This document shows positions 1 to 5,811 of a DNA stretch of 11,165 bases, one piece after another. Location of the stretch: contig JAQUSH010000015.1 of assembly GCA_028715225.1 (NCBI GenBank), positions 1 through 11,165 of the forward strand, in the 5' to 3' direction. How positions within the stretch are numbered: the stretch's first letter is position 1; each line of letters starts with the position of its first letter. A program made the translations under genes and the position numbers. The stretch is from Candidatus Aenigmatarchaeota archaeon. GTDB taxonomy: Archaea > Aenigmatarchaeota > Aenigmatarchaeia > Aenigmatarchaeales > Aenigmatarchaeaceae. Below the pieces are notes generated by a model, which was not told the DNA's origin, searched no databases, and saw only the letters and a program-made list of their open reading frames with translations.

Positions 1-171
1 TGTATTGATCCATATGTAACTGTTCCTGGATATGTAGTTAACTTAAAATCGAAAAAGGAAAACGGATTAGATATTTCAGTTGTGGAATCCATTAAGGAAG
101 AAGATCAGGATGCAGTGCGAAAAGAGATAGAAAGAAAAGGCATATACAGAGGACCTATCAATTTTTGGTAG
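1..171 (+). CDS. Unrecognised protein, C-terminal 56 residues (5' end outside window)
   Basis: The first reading frame is open from the window edge to a TAG at 169-171, so this could be the tail of a gene that begins upstream. The peptide is charged, with an acidic/basic stretch around residues 30-48, and ends in NFW. I recognise no family. A second frame (+2) is open from 131 to 247 and also reads like protein, so the ending seen here may not be the original one; a one-base shift in the A-rich stretch near 131-140 would join the two. Treat it as a partial hypothetical gene. Confidence 0.4.
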   Translation, partial: CIDPYVTVPGYVVNLKSKKENGLDISVVESIKEEDQDAVRKEIERKGIYRGPINFW

Positions 172-202
172 TAATGAGCACGATATTGTTTTAAAAAGTG
201 GA

Positions 203-310
203 ATGTCAGACCGACCAGAATATTACAGCGGTCGTGGTGCAACATCATGAATATTAGAAAAAGCTAAGAAAACATACAGAGAACGTTTAAACAGTGCAAA
301 TGGTTCGTGA
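203..310 (+). pseudogene. Possible interrupted short gene with in-frame TGA
   Basis: From ATG 203 the frame reads MSDRPEYYSGRGATS, meets TGA at 248-250, and continues in the same frame for another 19 residues (ILEKAKKTYRERLNSANGS) to TGA at 308-310. Both halves have protein-like composition. The second TGA sits in a GTGA element 5 nt before the next gene's ATG, exactly like the stop/ribosome-site junctions elsewhere in the window. This suggests the frame once ended there. The interpretation is a small gene with a nonsense codon or frameshift, or a sequencing error. TGA is the normal stop of several genes here, so general recoding is unlikely. The YYSGRGAT segment feels like a conserved motif, but I cannot name the family. 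Confidence 0.35.
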
Positions 311-315
311 AAAAA

Positions 316-666
316 ATGAAAAGAAAAGACGCAGATATTAAATATGATTTGTTGTTAAAAACAACATCTCAAGAATTTGAAATGTTACAAACAGAAGAAG
401 AAAAAATAATCAAAAGAGCTATATCAACTTTCAATGACTACTGGCAGCCAAAAATCAAAAAAGCTGGTATTGAAGCACAGATAAAATACAATAATGAAAG
501 AGGTGTAGTTGGAATTTTCATTAAAAGTAAAGATACCCCAGATTACAAACTTATTTTACAAAGGGATGGTAGTATAGAATCATCTGTTGCTGTTAATATA
601 TTACGGGAAGCGTCAAATATTCTTGATAGATATGATATAGAGAATAGGGAAAAATGGATTCGATAG
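316..666 (+). CDS. Hypothetical protein, 116 residues, soluble
   Basis: I do not recognise this protein. It is lysine-rich and soluble, with no signal peptide or membrane segment. An N-terminal helical, charged region (about residues 1-55) precedes a segment with alternating beta-strand character around the RGVVGIFIKSKD stretch, then a C-terminal helix ending in NREKWIR. I chose ATG 316 because a GTGA site lies at 307-310, the same 5-nt spacing used by neighbouring coupled genes. A GTG start at 307 would use the ribosome site itself as the codon. The 3' end overlaps the start of the next gene by 13 bp, so the two are probably co-transcribed. Its neighbours (DUF5652, Sec61-beta) are membrane proteins, but that does not define a role. 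Confidence 0.55.
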   Translation: MKRKDADIKYDLLLKTTSQEFEMLQTEEEKIIKRAISTFNDYWQPKIKKAGIEAQIKYNNERGVVGIFIKSKDTPDYKLILQRDGSIESSVAVNILREASNILDRYDIENREKWIR

Positions 667-917
667 CTTTCTTTTTATATTCTAAAACTACAATTAATTC
701 TATGCTAGAAGAGTTATTATCAAATCCATCAATGCTTTTAGGATTAACATATGCATCAATATTCTGGGAAGCATGCTGGAAACTATGGGCATTATGGATC
801 GCTGGAAACAAGAAAGACAAATTCTGGTTTGTAGTTTTATTCTTGTTAAGTACAGTTGGTATACTTCCTATAATTTACATATTTATAATAAGCAAACAGA
901 AAAAAAGAAAGAAATAA
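654..917 (+). CDS. DUF5652 family small membrane protein
   Basis: An 87-residue protein with two predicted membrane helices, about residues 28-50 (aromatic and Trp-rich: FWEACWKLWALWIAG) and 57-80, followed by a basic tail KQKKRKK that should stay in the cytoplasm. The W-x-L-W ... KDKFWF ... GILPIIYIF pattern matches my recollection of the DUF5652 family, small two-helix proteins common in DPANN archaea and candidate-phylum bacteria. Function is unknown. ATG 654 has an AGGGA-like site at 646-650 and overlaps the previous gene; ATG 702 is an alternative that would drop 16 residues without touching the helices. It lies 24 bp upstream of Sec61-beta on the same strand, so a membrane-biogenesis link is possible but is only inference. 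Confidence 0.75.
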   Translation: MDSIAFFLYSKTTINSMLEELLSNPSMLLGLTYASIFWEACWKLWALWIAGNKKDKFWFVVLFLLSTVGILPIIYIFIISKQKKRKK

Positions 918-941
918 ATACTTTCATTATGAGTGATTATT

Positions 942-1097
942 ATGGCTGAAAAGAAAATGCAAGCACCACAAGGTATGGCCGGTCTGGTCAGATACTACGA
1001 TGAAGATTCATCAAAGTTTCAGCTTAAACCAGAGCATGTTCTAGCAATATGTGTAGGCATTATTGTTCTTGAAGCGATGATGCATGCTTTTGCCTAA
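942..1097 (+). CDS. secG: Preprotein translocase subunit Sec61-beta (SecG-type, archaeal)
   Basis: A 51-residue tail-anchored subunit of the SecYE-beta protein-conducting channel in the cytoplasmic membrane. The N-terminal half is short, polar and Gly/Pro-containing. It is followed by the conserved archaeal signature GLVRYYDEDS (residues 14-23) and a proline-led junction (KPEHV, 29-33), then one hydrophobic helix (about 32-49) ending in HAFA at the C-terminus. Length and order match archaeal Sec61-beta. A GTGA ribosome site at 933-936 lies 5 nt before ATG 942. A six-codon frame opening at 929 runs through that site and is probably meaningless. The gene follows the DUF5652 gene by 24 bp and is likely in the same transcript. 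Confidence 0.9.
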   Translation: MAEKKMQAPQGMAGLVRYYDEDSSKFQLKPEHVLAICVGIIVLEAMMHAFA

Positions 1098-1100
1098 ACC

Positions 1101-1108
1101 TTTATAAA
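1101..1108 (+). promoter_or_regulatory. TATA box for the DUF4013 gene
   Basis: TTTATAAA lies 55 nt before ATG 1156. Transcription starting about 25 nt downstream of it would leave a leader of roughly 25 nt, enough to hold the GAGGTGA ribosome site at 1142-1148. It follows the Sec61-beta stop codon by 3 bp. Confidence 0.6.
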
Positions 1109-1141
1109 TCAACTAAACTAAATCTATTCTATCAGAAATTA

Positions 1142-1148
1142 GAGGTGA
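1142..1148 (+). promoter_or_regulatory. Strong Shine-Dalgarno site (GAGGTGA)
   Basis: GAGGTGA, 7 nt before ATG 1156, is the longest match in the window to the archaeal anti-Shine-Dalgarno complement (GGAGGTGATC). It fixes the start of the DUF4013 gene. Confidence 0.7.
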
Positions 1149-1155
1149 AAATTAA

Positions 1156-1788
1156 ATGAGTTTTACAGACGCAGTAAAGAGACCTTTCCAAGATTTTAAG
1201 ACCTTAATCATAGGAATAATCGTAATGATAATTCCTATAGTAAACTTAATAGGAATAGGTTATTTCTTGGAATGTGCAAGAACAAGTCTGAAAAAAGATA
1301 AGAAACTTCCGGAATTTAAAGACTGGTTAAACTTGTTCATAAAAGGTTTAGTTGCAGCTGTAATAGGTATAATCTATGCAATACCAGTGCTGATAATATT
1401 AGCATTGACAGTAGGAACAGCAGTTCTTACAGGTGGTGCAAGTGCTTTGACAGGAATGCAGGGAGCTGCATTGATGCAAACATTAGCAACATTAGGAATC
1501 GGATTTGTCATAACACTAGTAGTTGCAGCGATTGTGTCACTAATAAGTTCAGCAGCTATGATAAGATATGCTGAGAAAGGAAACTTTGGAAGCGCATTTG
1601 AACTTTCAGTTCTGATGAAGAAAGCTTTCACAGGAAAATACTTTGCAGCATGGTTTATATCAATGCTGTATTCTCTGGCTGTAGTAATTATACTATCATT
1701 TATACCAGTAGTTGGAACATTGATAGGAGCATTTGTAGTCGGAGTGACAACATACACCTATTTAGCTGAGGCCTACAGAAGCGCTTAG
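1156..1788 (+). CDS. DUF4013 family polytopic membrane protein
   Basis: A 210-residue integral membrane protein. Hydrophobic segments lie near residues 16-37, 62-88, 108-133 and 160-200 (probably two helices). They are separated by short polar loops, including LPEFKDWLNLFIKGL (51-65), typical of DUF4013, and the amphipathic stretch around GSAFELSVLMKKAFTGKYF (144-162). There is no classical cleaved signal peptide; the first helix starts after a basic FTDAVKRPFQDFK lead. DUF4013 proteins are widespread in archaea and their role is unknown. Gly/Ala-rich helices around 85-110 suggest tight packing. The gene has its own TATA box and a strong ribosome site, and is followed by a hairpin/T-tract terminator, so it is probably monocistronic. 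Confidence 0.8.
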   Translation: MSFTDAVKRPFQDFKTLIIGIIVMIIPIVNLIGIGYFLECARTSLKKDKKLPEFKDWLNLFIKGLVAAVIGIIYAIPVLIILALTVGTAVLTGGASALTGMQGAALMQTLATLGIGFVITLVVAAIVSLISSAAMIRYAEKGNFGSAFELSVLMKKAFTGKYFAAWFISMLYSLAVVIILSFIPVVGTLIGAFVVGVTTYTYLAEAYRSA

Positions 1789-1806
1789 GCCTTCCTTTAT
1801 ATTTTT
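1768..1806 (+). terminator. Hairpin plus T-rich tract at the end of the DUF4013 gene
   Basis: AGGCCT occurs at 1769-1774 and again at 1787-1792. These self-complementary blocks can pair around a 12-nt loop that itself contains the palindrome AAGCGCTT (1779-1786). A T-rich run (1793-1818) follows. The stop codon TAG (1786-1788) lies inside the structure. Archaeal termination relies mainly on the T-tract, so the hairpin's contribution is inferred. Confidence 0.5.
1796..1803 (+). promoter_or_regulatory. TATA box for the primase gene (leaderless)
   Basis: TTTATATT begins 30 nt before ATG 1826, so transcription should start at or within a few bases of the start codon. No Shine-Dalgarno site is visible in between. 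The element overlaps the T-rich end of the preceding terminator. Confidence 0.6.
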
Positions 1807-1825
1807 ATTTCTTTTATTATTCTTT

Positions 1826-3076
1826 ATGACAGATGCATCAATATACTATTCTGATCCAAAAGTCCAGAAGAGACTTTTAGAATTTGCCAAAGATCGTGAG
1901 GTTGTAGGAAGTTTTAAAGACGGCTCGTTTTCTTCGCGTCCAGATACTTTGGTTTACCCTAATGACGTGCTTGAAAGAATAAAGAAAGGGATTGCTGCTT
2001 TTCACTGCTCTGTTGAGAAATGGAACAACCCAATGCAGTTAAAGACAGAACTGACAAATAACGAACTTAATGAGATAAGAAAGGGCTTTGATTTTATAAT
2101 TGATATTGATGCTAAATCTAAAATAGAACATGCTCAGATTGCTGCTATTTGTGTTTATGAATTTCTAAAAAGTTACGGAATAGAACCAACTGTCAAGTTT
2201 TCAGGATCACGTGGCTTTCATATTGGAATAGCTGGAAATGCATTTCCAACTTCTATTGATTTTAGAAAAACATCAGTTCGTTATCCTGAGATTCCTCAAA
2301 CACTGGCCAATTTCATACGTGAAAAGATAAAAGACAAGATACTTGATGAGCTGATTAAATTTGAAGGCGGAGTATCTTCTTTGGTTAACACAGTTGAAAA
2401 TATTTCAGAATTGTCTCCGTATCAGTTTATAGATATTGAAAAGAACTGGGGCAATCGTCATCTGTTCAGAATGCCATATTCTTTGCATGTCAAGAAAGGA
2501 TTAGTTTCTGCGCCACTAACATTTGAACAACTGAAAAACTTCAAATTCGAGATGGCAGATCCTAAAAATGTAGATTATAATGCTAAGTTTTTAGTTAACA
2601 AAGACGGAGAAGCAACAAAACTTATGCTAGATGCTTTAGATGCAGCAGCTAAGATCAAACCAGAAGTAATAACTAAACAAGAAGTCAGGCCTAGAGCTAA
2701 GATAAAAATATCTGAAAATTACTTCCCGCCTTGCATAAAAACTATTTTATCAGGTGAGATGAACGATGGAAGAAAGAGATCATTGTATACAATTGCTTCA
2801 TTCCTTAGAGCGATGAACTGGACACAGGAAGAAATAGAAAAAAGAATAATGGAATGGAATGCTAATTTATCTAAAGGACCGTTAACAGACAGAACAATAC
2901 GAACGCAATTGAAATGGCACTTCAGGCAATCCAGAGAAATGATGCCGGCAAACTGTGAATCTGACGCATTTTACAAATCTATAGGTGTCTGCAAGCCTGA
3001 TGAAAACTGTTCTAAAAATCCGGTAAACTATCCTTTTAACTCATACAAAAAGAATAAAAAGCTTAGATACAAGTGA
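1826..3076 (+). CDS. priS: Single-chain DNA primase: PriS catalytic domain fused to PriL-type Fe-S domain
   Basis: Replicative primase that makes the RNA/DNA primers for chromosome replication. The N-terminal part is the archaeo-eukaryotic primase catalytic domain. It has the metal-binding DID pair (D93, D95 in FIIDIDAK), the nucleotide-binding SGSRGFHI motif (126-133) and the later RHLFRMPYSLHVKKGL segment (211-225); a third carboxylate may be D245. From about residue 290 the sequence no longer looks like PriS. It resembles the PriL C-terminal domain: FPPCIKTILSGE (300-311), an arginine-rich helix, then C377, C389 and C395 followed by NPVNYPF. With C303 this gives the four cysteines expected for a 4Fe-4S cluster. 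At 416 residues it is longer than a typical PriS of about 330-350. Fused monomeric primases are known from Nanoarchaeum equitans and relatives. No zinc-knuckle cysteine cluster is visible in the catalytic part. Its TGA stop forms the ribosome site of the GINS gene. Confidence 0.9.
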   Translation: MTDASIYYSDPKVQKRLLEFAKDREVVGSFKDGSFSSRPDTLVYPNDVLERIKKGIAAFHCSVEKWNNPMQLKTELTNNELNEIRKGFDFIIDIDAKSKIEHAQIAAICVYEFLKSYGIEPTVKFSGSRGFHIGIAGNAFPTSIDFRKTSVRYPEIPQTLANFIREKIKDKILDELIKFEGGVSSLVNTVENISELSPYQFIDIEKNWGNRHLFRMPYSLHVKKGLVSAPLTFEQLKNFKFEMADPKNVDYNAKFLVNKDGEATKLMLDALDAAAKIKPEVITKQEVRPRAKIKISENYFPPCIKTILSGEMNDGRKRSLYTIASFLRAMNWTQEEIEKRIMEWNANLSKGPLTDRTIRTQLKWHFRQSREMMPANCESDAFYKSIGVCKPDENCSKNPVNYPFNSYKKNKKLRYK

Positions 3077-3081
3077 TAACT

Positions 3082-3657
3082 ATGGACATCATTACTTATG
3101 AGACAATTCGTGGCGTGCATCGCAATGAGAAAGATGAGATTTTACAGCAACTTCCAGAAGGCTTCTTTCAGGCTGTTAAAAACTGGCTAGCTCATAAGAG
3201 AACAAACAGAGACACTTATTCTTTATTAGAAGCTGAAAATGCAAAGAAACTTTTAGAAGATATAATCAACAGAAGAGAGAAGAAGATAGTTTTAGCAGCG
3301 CTAAGAACAGTTCGCGGTGAGCTGCCTCCTAAGAATCTTACTGAATCTGAGCAAAAGTTTTTTGATGGAGTTGTTGTTTCACTTAAGATGTTCAGAGACA
3401 AGATAACAGAAGAAACAATGAATTATGATGAGATTGTTGAGAAGAAGATTGAAGATACTAGGAAGTTAGTTGAAGAGATGGCCGGTGAAATAAAGATAGA
3501 AAACAAGATGATCAAGATACTTGACGATGTTCCTAAGTTCGTTGGTTCAGATTCAAACAATTATGGACCATTCAGGAAAGGAGATGTTGTTTCATTGCCT
3601 GAAGATGTGATGACACTGTTGTTGAACAGAGGAGCAGCTGAAAACATTCTAGATTAG
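3082..3657 (+). CDS. gins51: GINS complex subunit, Gins51 type
   Basis: Replication factor that joins MCM and the GAN/RecJ-like protein in the archaeal CMG-type helicase and contacts primase and polymerase. The 191 residues show the helical A domain first (about 1-135, with the charged coiled stretch EAENAKKLLEDIINRREKK near 50-68). A small beta-rich B domain follows (about 145-191), beginning ILDDVPKFVG and continuing YGPFRKGDVVSLPEDV. An A-B order is the Gins51 (Gins15) arrangement. ATG 3082 is preferred over GTG 3073 because 3073-3077 reads GTGAT, the ribosome site, whose TGA is also the primase stop. The two genes are thus translationally coupled, fitting the physical partnership of GINS and primase. 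Confidence 0.88.
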   Translation: MDIITYETIRGVHRNEKDEILQQLPEGFFQAVKNWLAHKRTNRDTYSLLEAENAKKLLEDIINRREKKIVLAALRTVRGELPPKNLTESEQKFFDGVVVSLKMFRDKITEETMNYDEIVEKKIEDTRKLVEEMAGEIKIENKMIKILDDVPKFVGSDSNNYGPFRKGDVVSLPEDVMTLLLNRGAAENILD

Positions 3658-3660
3658 GTT

Positions 3661-3668
3661 ATTTAAGC
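3661..3668 (+). promoter_or_regulatory. TATA-like box for the 3689 gene (leaderless)
   Basis: ATTTAAGC begins 28 nt before ATG 3689, directly after the GINS stop codon. The spacing predicts an mRNA with no leader, and no Shine-Dalgarno site is seen. Confidence 0.5.
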
Positions 3669-3688
3669 TTTTCTTAACAATATTTATT

Positions 3689-4312
3689 ATGAGTCTAAGT
3701 TGCCCTAAGCATTCTGGCGTTAGTTTCATAGATTATCGTAGTTTCCTTTTTCCTGATGCTGCTAAACAACTTGCTTGTTCTGGATGTGTTATAGACGATC
3801 TTATGACATTGACACAGAAAGATGAGAAAGAATATAGAGAACAAATCAGGCAAACACGCGGATATCTTAATGAAATGAACAAACATTACAAAAAAAGGTT
3901 AAAAACAATAGGTTCCGATTCTTCAGAAATAGAGATATGGGATTATACACAGTGCGAAAAAGCAGTAATGGGTACCGTAAAATATCTTGAAAGACTCGAA
4001 AGAGAGTTAAATGATTTTCTAGAAGAAAGAAAATTAAAGATAGAAATGTGGAAACGCGGAGATGGCGAAACTAAATACATTAGTAGCGAAGGTACATTTT
4101 ATTATAAATGTCCTACAGATGGATGGGTTAACGGAATAAAATATCCTCCGAATTCTGAGCTTTTAACAATGGGCAAAAAACGTATTGAAGGACACCATAT
4201 CAATACTATAGTTACTGGTAATGGGACCAGCGGGCATGTACGGAAGGTTAATTGTGGAAAGTGTAAGAAAGAGATATCCAGCAGTACAGAGTTTCTAACT
4301 CATGGTTTATAA
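3689..4312 (+). CDS. Unknown protein with two putative zinc sites around a coiled coil
   Basis: I do not recognise this 207-residue protein. It starts with a C-x2-H (C5, H8) and a C-x2-C (C30, C33) that could form one zinc site, broadly like a B-box or treble-clef finger. Residues about 41-120 are highly charged and helical (EYREQIRQTRGYL; ERLERELNDFLEERKLK) and probably form a coiled coil. The C-terminal part has C141 (KCPTDGW) and a CGKC pair (C189, C192), with H169 and H170 between, so a second metal site is plausible but incomplete by simple counting. No membrane segment is present. The finger-coil-ribbon order suggests protein or nucleic-acid binding, but no activity is visible. It has its own promoter and sits between GINS and L44e, genes that are otherwise often near each other in archaea. 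Confidence 0.7.
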   Translation: MSLSCPKHSGVSFIDYRSFLFPDAAKQLACSGCVIDDLMTLTQKDEKEYREQIRQTRGYLNEMNKHYKKRLKTIGSDSSEIEIWDYTQCEKAVMGTVKYLERLERELNDFLEERKLKIEMWKRGDGETKYISSEGTFYYKCPTDGWVNGIKYPPNSELLTMGKKRIEGHHINTIVTGNGTSGHVRKVNCGKCKKEISSSTEFLTHGL

Positions 4313-4326
4313 TTTATTTTTTAATC
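4307..4326 (+). terminator. T-rich terminator-like tract after the 3689 gene
   Basis: The stretch spanning the stop codon contains six consecutive Ts and is otherwise A/T only. It lies just upstream of the L44e promoter. There is no clear hairpin. T-tracts of this kind are sufficient for archaeal RNA polymerase termination. Confidence 0.35.
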
Positions 4327-4333
4327 AATAAGG

Positions 4334-4341
4334 TTTATATA
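4334..4341 (+). promoter_or_regulatory. TATA box for the L44e-S27e unit (leaderless)
   Basis: TTTATATA begins 29 nt before ATG 4363, with purines (AAGG) just upstream as in a BRE. The spacing predicts transcription from the start codon itself. This favours ATG 4363 over the in-frame GTG at 4354, which would lie upstream of the predicted transcript start. Confidence 0.65.
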
Positions 4342-4345
4342 CTTT

Positions 4346-4358
4346 AACACGAAGTGTT
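4346..4358 (+). repeat. Short inverted repeat between TATA box and L44e start
   Basis: AACAC GAA GTGTT is a perfect 5-bp inverted repeat around a 3-nt centre. It lies between the TATA box and the predicted transcription start. As DNA it could be an operator for a dimeric regulator; if transcription started further upstream it could form a small hairpin. It may also be chance. Confidence 0.25.
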
Positions 4359-4362
4359 TTTT

Positions 4363-4647
4363 ATGAAGAGTCCTAAAATGCAGAACAAGTATTGTCCGAT
4401 ATGCAAAAAGCACACTTTACATGAAGTGAAAAAGGTTAATGTTTCAAAGAAGAAAAGACTTATGGCTCAGGGACAGAGACGATTTAAAAGAAAGATGAAA
4501 GGATTCGGATCATTCCCAAAATCAAATCCTAAGGAAAGAGCTAAACCAACAAGAAAACTAGATTTAACTTACAAATGCAAGGAATGCAAGAAAGCTCACA
4601 ATATAGGAAAAGGATTCAGAATAAAGAAATGGGAACAGACAAAGTGA
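4363..4647 (+). CDS. rpl44e: 50S ribosomal protein L44e
   Basis: Small basic zinc ribosomal protein of the archaeal/eukaryotic large subunit, located near the E site. The 94 residues have the expected two split cysteine pairs, C11-x2-C14 (YCPICKKHTLHEV) and C72-x2-C75 (YKCKECKK). A long basic middle with the family stretch AQGQRRFKRKMKGFG (residues 35-49) lies between them, and the C-terminus is GKGFRIKKWE. Length matches the family. The start is placed at ATG 4363 from the promoter spacing. Its TGA stop overlaps the GTGA ribosome site of S27e, 4 nt before that gene's ATG, so the two ribosomal proteins should be made in a coupled way. Confidence 0.95.
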   Translation: MKSPKMQNKYCPICKKHTLHEVKKVNVSKKKRLMAQGQRRFKRKMKGFGSFPKSNPKERAKPTRKLDLTYKCKECKKAHNIGKGFRIKKWEQTK

Positions 4648-4651
4648 TTAT

Positions 4652-4840
4652 ATGAGAGGAAAAGCATTAGTACCTAACACAAAGTTTTTGAAAGTAACTT
4701 GCTCAAAATGCAAAAATGAGCAGATCATATTCAACAAGGCATCTTCTGAAGTAAAGTGCTTGGTATGCGGAGCTATTTTAGCTGAAACAACTGGCGGAAA
4801 ATCAAAAGTAAAAGCAAAGGTTCTGCAAGTTATGCAGTAG
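4652..4840 (+). CDS. rps27e: 30S ribosomal protein S27e
   Basis: Small-subunit zinc ribosomal protein shared by archaea and eukaryotes. The 62 residues carry a C4 zinc finger, C17-x2-C20 and C36-x2-C39 (VTCSKC ... KCLVCGAILAETTGGK), with the usual Gly-Gly-rich turn after the finger and a basic tail. The N-terminus is shorter than the eukaryotic form, as in archaea. The ribosome site GTGA at 4644-4647 contains the L44e stop. An oligo-T stretch follows the stop, and the next gene has its own TATA box, so L44e-S27e is probably a two-gene transcript. Confidence 0.95.
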   Translation: MRGKALVPNTKFLKVTCSKCKNEQIIFNKASSEVKCLVCGAILAETTGGKSKVKAKVLQVMQ

Positions 4841-4841
4841 A

Positions 4842-4853
4842 TTTTTCTTTAAA
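4842..4853 (+). terminator. T-tract after S27e
   Basis: ATTTTTCTTT directly follows the S27e stop codon and precedes the aIF2-alpha promoter. It has no hairpin and fits an archaeal T-tract terminator. Confidence 0.35.
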
Positions 4854-4862
4854 CCAAAACCC

Positions 4863-4868
4863 TTAAAA
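4863..4868 (+). promoter_or_regulatory. TATA box for aIF2-alpha (leaderless)
   Basis: TTAAAA begins 30 nt before ATG 4893, and no Shine-Dalgarno site lies in between, so a leaderless mRNA is predicted. A second AT-rich block (CTATATAC, 4873-4880) is too close to the start to fit as well. Confidence 0.5.
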
Positions 4869-4892
4869 GCTTCTATATACAACAATTAAAAC

Positions 4893-5651
4893 ATGACTAA
4901 GAAAGGATCAGTACAAAGAGGAGATTTAGTAATTGCTACAGTGACTAAAGTTAATCCATATTCTGTGATCGTAAAACTTGATGAATATGACAGAGAAGGA
5001 ATGATACACATATCTGAAGTTTCTAGAAAATGGGTCAAAGACGTCAAGAAAGTTGTGAAGATCGGTCAGACATTAGTTGGAGTTGTTGTTAACGCATCAT
5101 CTGATTCAATATCATTATCATTGAAAAGAGTAAACAAATATGAAGCTGAAGAAAAACTTAAAGAATTCAAAAGAGAGAAGAAAGCAGAAAAACTTTTGAA
5201 GTTAGTTGCAAAAAATTTAGGAATAAAATATGATGATGCTTACAATAGTCTAGGAATAAAATTAAAAGAAAAATTCGGTGAGATGTTTTTAGCATTCCAG
5301 GCAGCAAATGCAACAGATGGAAAGTCAGAGCTTATGAAAAATGGACTAACTGAGAAAGAAGCAAGCGAAATAATGGCAGTTGCAAAGGAAGCAATGGAAA
5401 TCAAAGAGCTTGTGATGAAAAAGGAAGTTGACATCAAATGCTACAAGCCTGACGGAGTTGAAATAATAAAGAGAATTCTTTCAGATGCTCAAAAGAAATA
5501 CAAAGTAGAAATAAAATACATCAGTGCGCCTACTTATTCTCTTTCACTGGAAACCAAAAATGCCAAAACAGGAGAAAGAAAACTAACAGAAGCAATAGAT
5601 GAGATAACTAAAAATCTTGGCTCAAGTGGCGAGTGTACATTAAAGGGTTGA
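4893..5651 (+). CDS. eif2a: Translation initiation factor aIF2 subunit alpha
   Basis: Alpha subunit of the archaeal aIF2 heterotrimer, which delivers Met-tRNAi to the small ribosomal subunit. The 252 residues match the usual archaeal length. The N-terminal S1/OB domain spans about residues 8-82 (QRGDLVIATVTKVNPYSVIV; EGMIHISEVSRKWV at 35-48, the region aligned with eukaryotic Ser51; DSISLSLKRV at 71-80). A helical middle domain follows (about 85-165), then a C-terminal alpha/beta domain (about 172-252, DIKCYKPDGVEIIKRIL onward) that binds the gamma subunit. It has its own promoter. Two bases separate its TGA from the Nop10 ATG, so those two genes are co-transcribed, an arrangement conserved across archaea. 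Confidence 0.95.
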   Translation: MTKKGSVQRGDLVIATVTKVNPYSVIVKLDEYDREGMIHISEVSRKWVKDVKKVVKIGQTLVGVVVNASSDSISLSLKRVNKYEAEEKLKEFKREKKAEKLLKLVAKNLGIKYDDAYNSLGIKLKEKFGEMFLAFQAANATDGKSELMKNGLTEKEASEIMAVAKEAMEIKELVMKKEVDIKCYKPDGVEIIKRILSDAQKKYKVEIKYISAPTYSLSLETKNAKTGERKLTEAIDEITKNLGSSGECTLKG

Positions 5652-5653
5652 AT

Positions 5654-5803
5654 ATGCTAAAAAAATGCGTTCTGTGCAAGAAGTACACGCTAAAAAACAG
5701 ATGCTCATGCGGCGGAGAGGCAGTCGATGCTCATCCTTTCAAGTTCTCGCTTGAAAAAGAAAGGAAATACGGAAAATACAGACAACAGGCAAAGACACAA
5801 TAG
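5654..5803 (+). CDS. nop10: H/ACA RNP protein Nop10
   Basis: A 49-residue protein of the H/ACA ribonucleoprotein, which with Cbf5, Gar1 and L7Ae carries out RNA-guided pseudouridylation of rRNA. The zinc-binding part has C5-x2-C8 and C17-x-C19 (KKCVLCKKYTL; NRCSCGGEAVDAHPFKFS), followed by the conserved HPFKFS segment (27-32) and the linear YGKYRQQ helix (39-45) that lies along Cbf5. Archaeal Nop10 is usually about 55-60 residues, so this is slightly short at the C-terminus. The weak ribosome site GGGTTGA contains the aIF2-alpha stop. Confidence 0.93.
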   Translation: MLKKCVLCKKYTLKNRCSCGGEAVDAHPFKFSLEKERKYGKYRQQAKTQ

Positions 5804-5811
5804 ATGTTCTA

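Noticed and set aside
203..310. UGA recoding (selenocysteine, Trp or Gly) as the general explanation of the in-frame TGA at 248-250
   Set aside because: TGA is the normal stop of the primase, L44e, aIF2-alpha and PAC2 genes, no SECIS-like element is evident, and a decayed gene or sequence error is simpler.
593..820. Minus-strand frame opposite the 316-666 and DUF5652 genes
   Set aside because: It overlaps the ends of two plus-strand genes and has no start signals or family resemblance.
1374..1757. Long open frame antisense to the DUF4013 gene (127 codons)
   Set aside because: Its composition is Thr/Ala/Ile-rich as expected from the complement of a membrane-protein gene; it has no promoter or ribosome site and the sense gene is clear.
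3073..3084. GTG 3073 as the GINS start
   Set aside because: GTGAT there is the ribosome-binding site for ATG 3082, matching other junctions in the window.
4354..4365. GTG 4354 as the L44e start
   Set aside because: It would lie upstream of the transcription start predicted from the TATA box, and ATG 4363 gives the normal family N-terminus.
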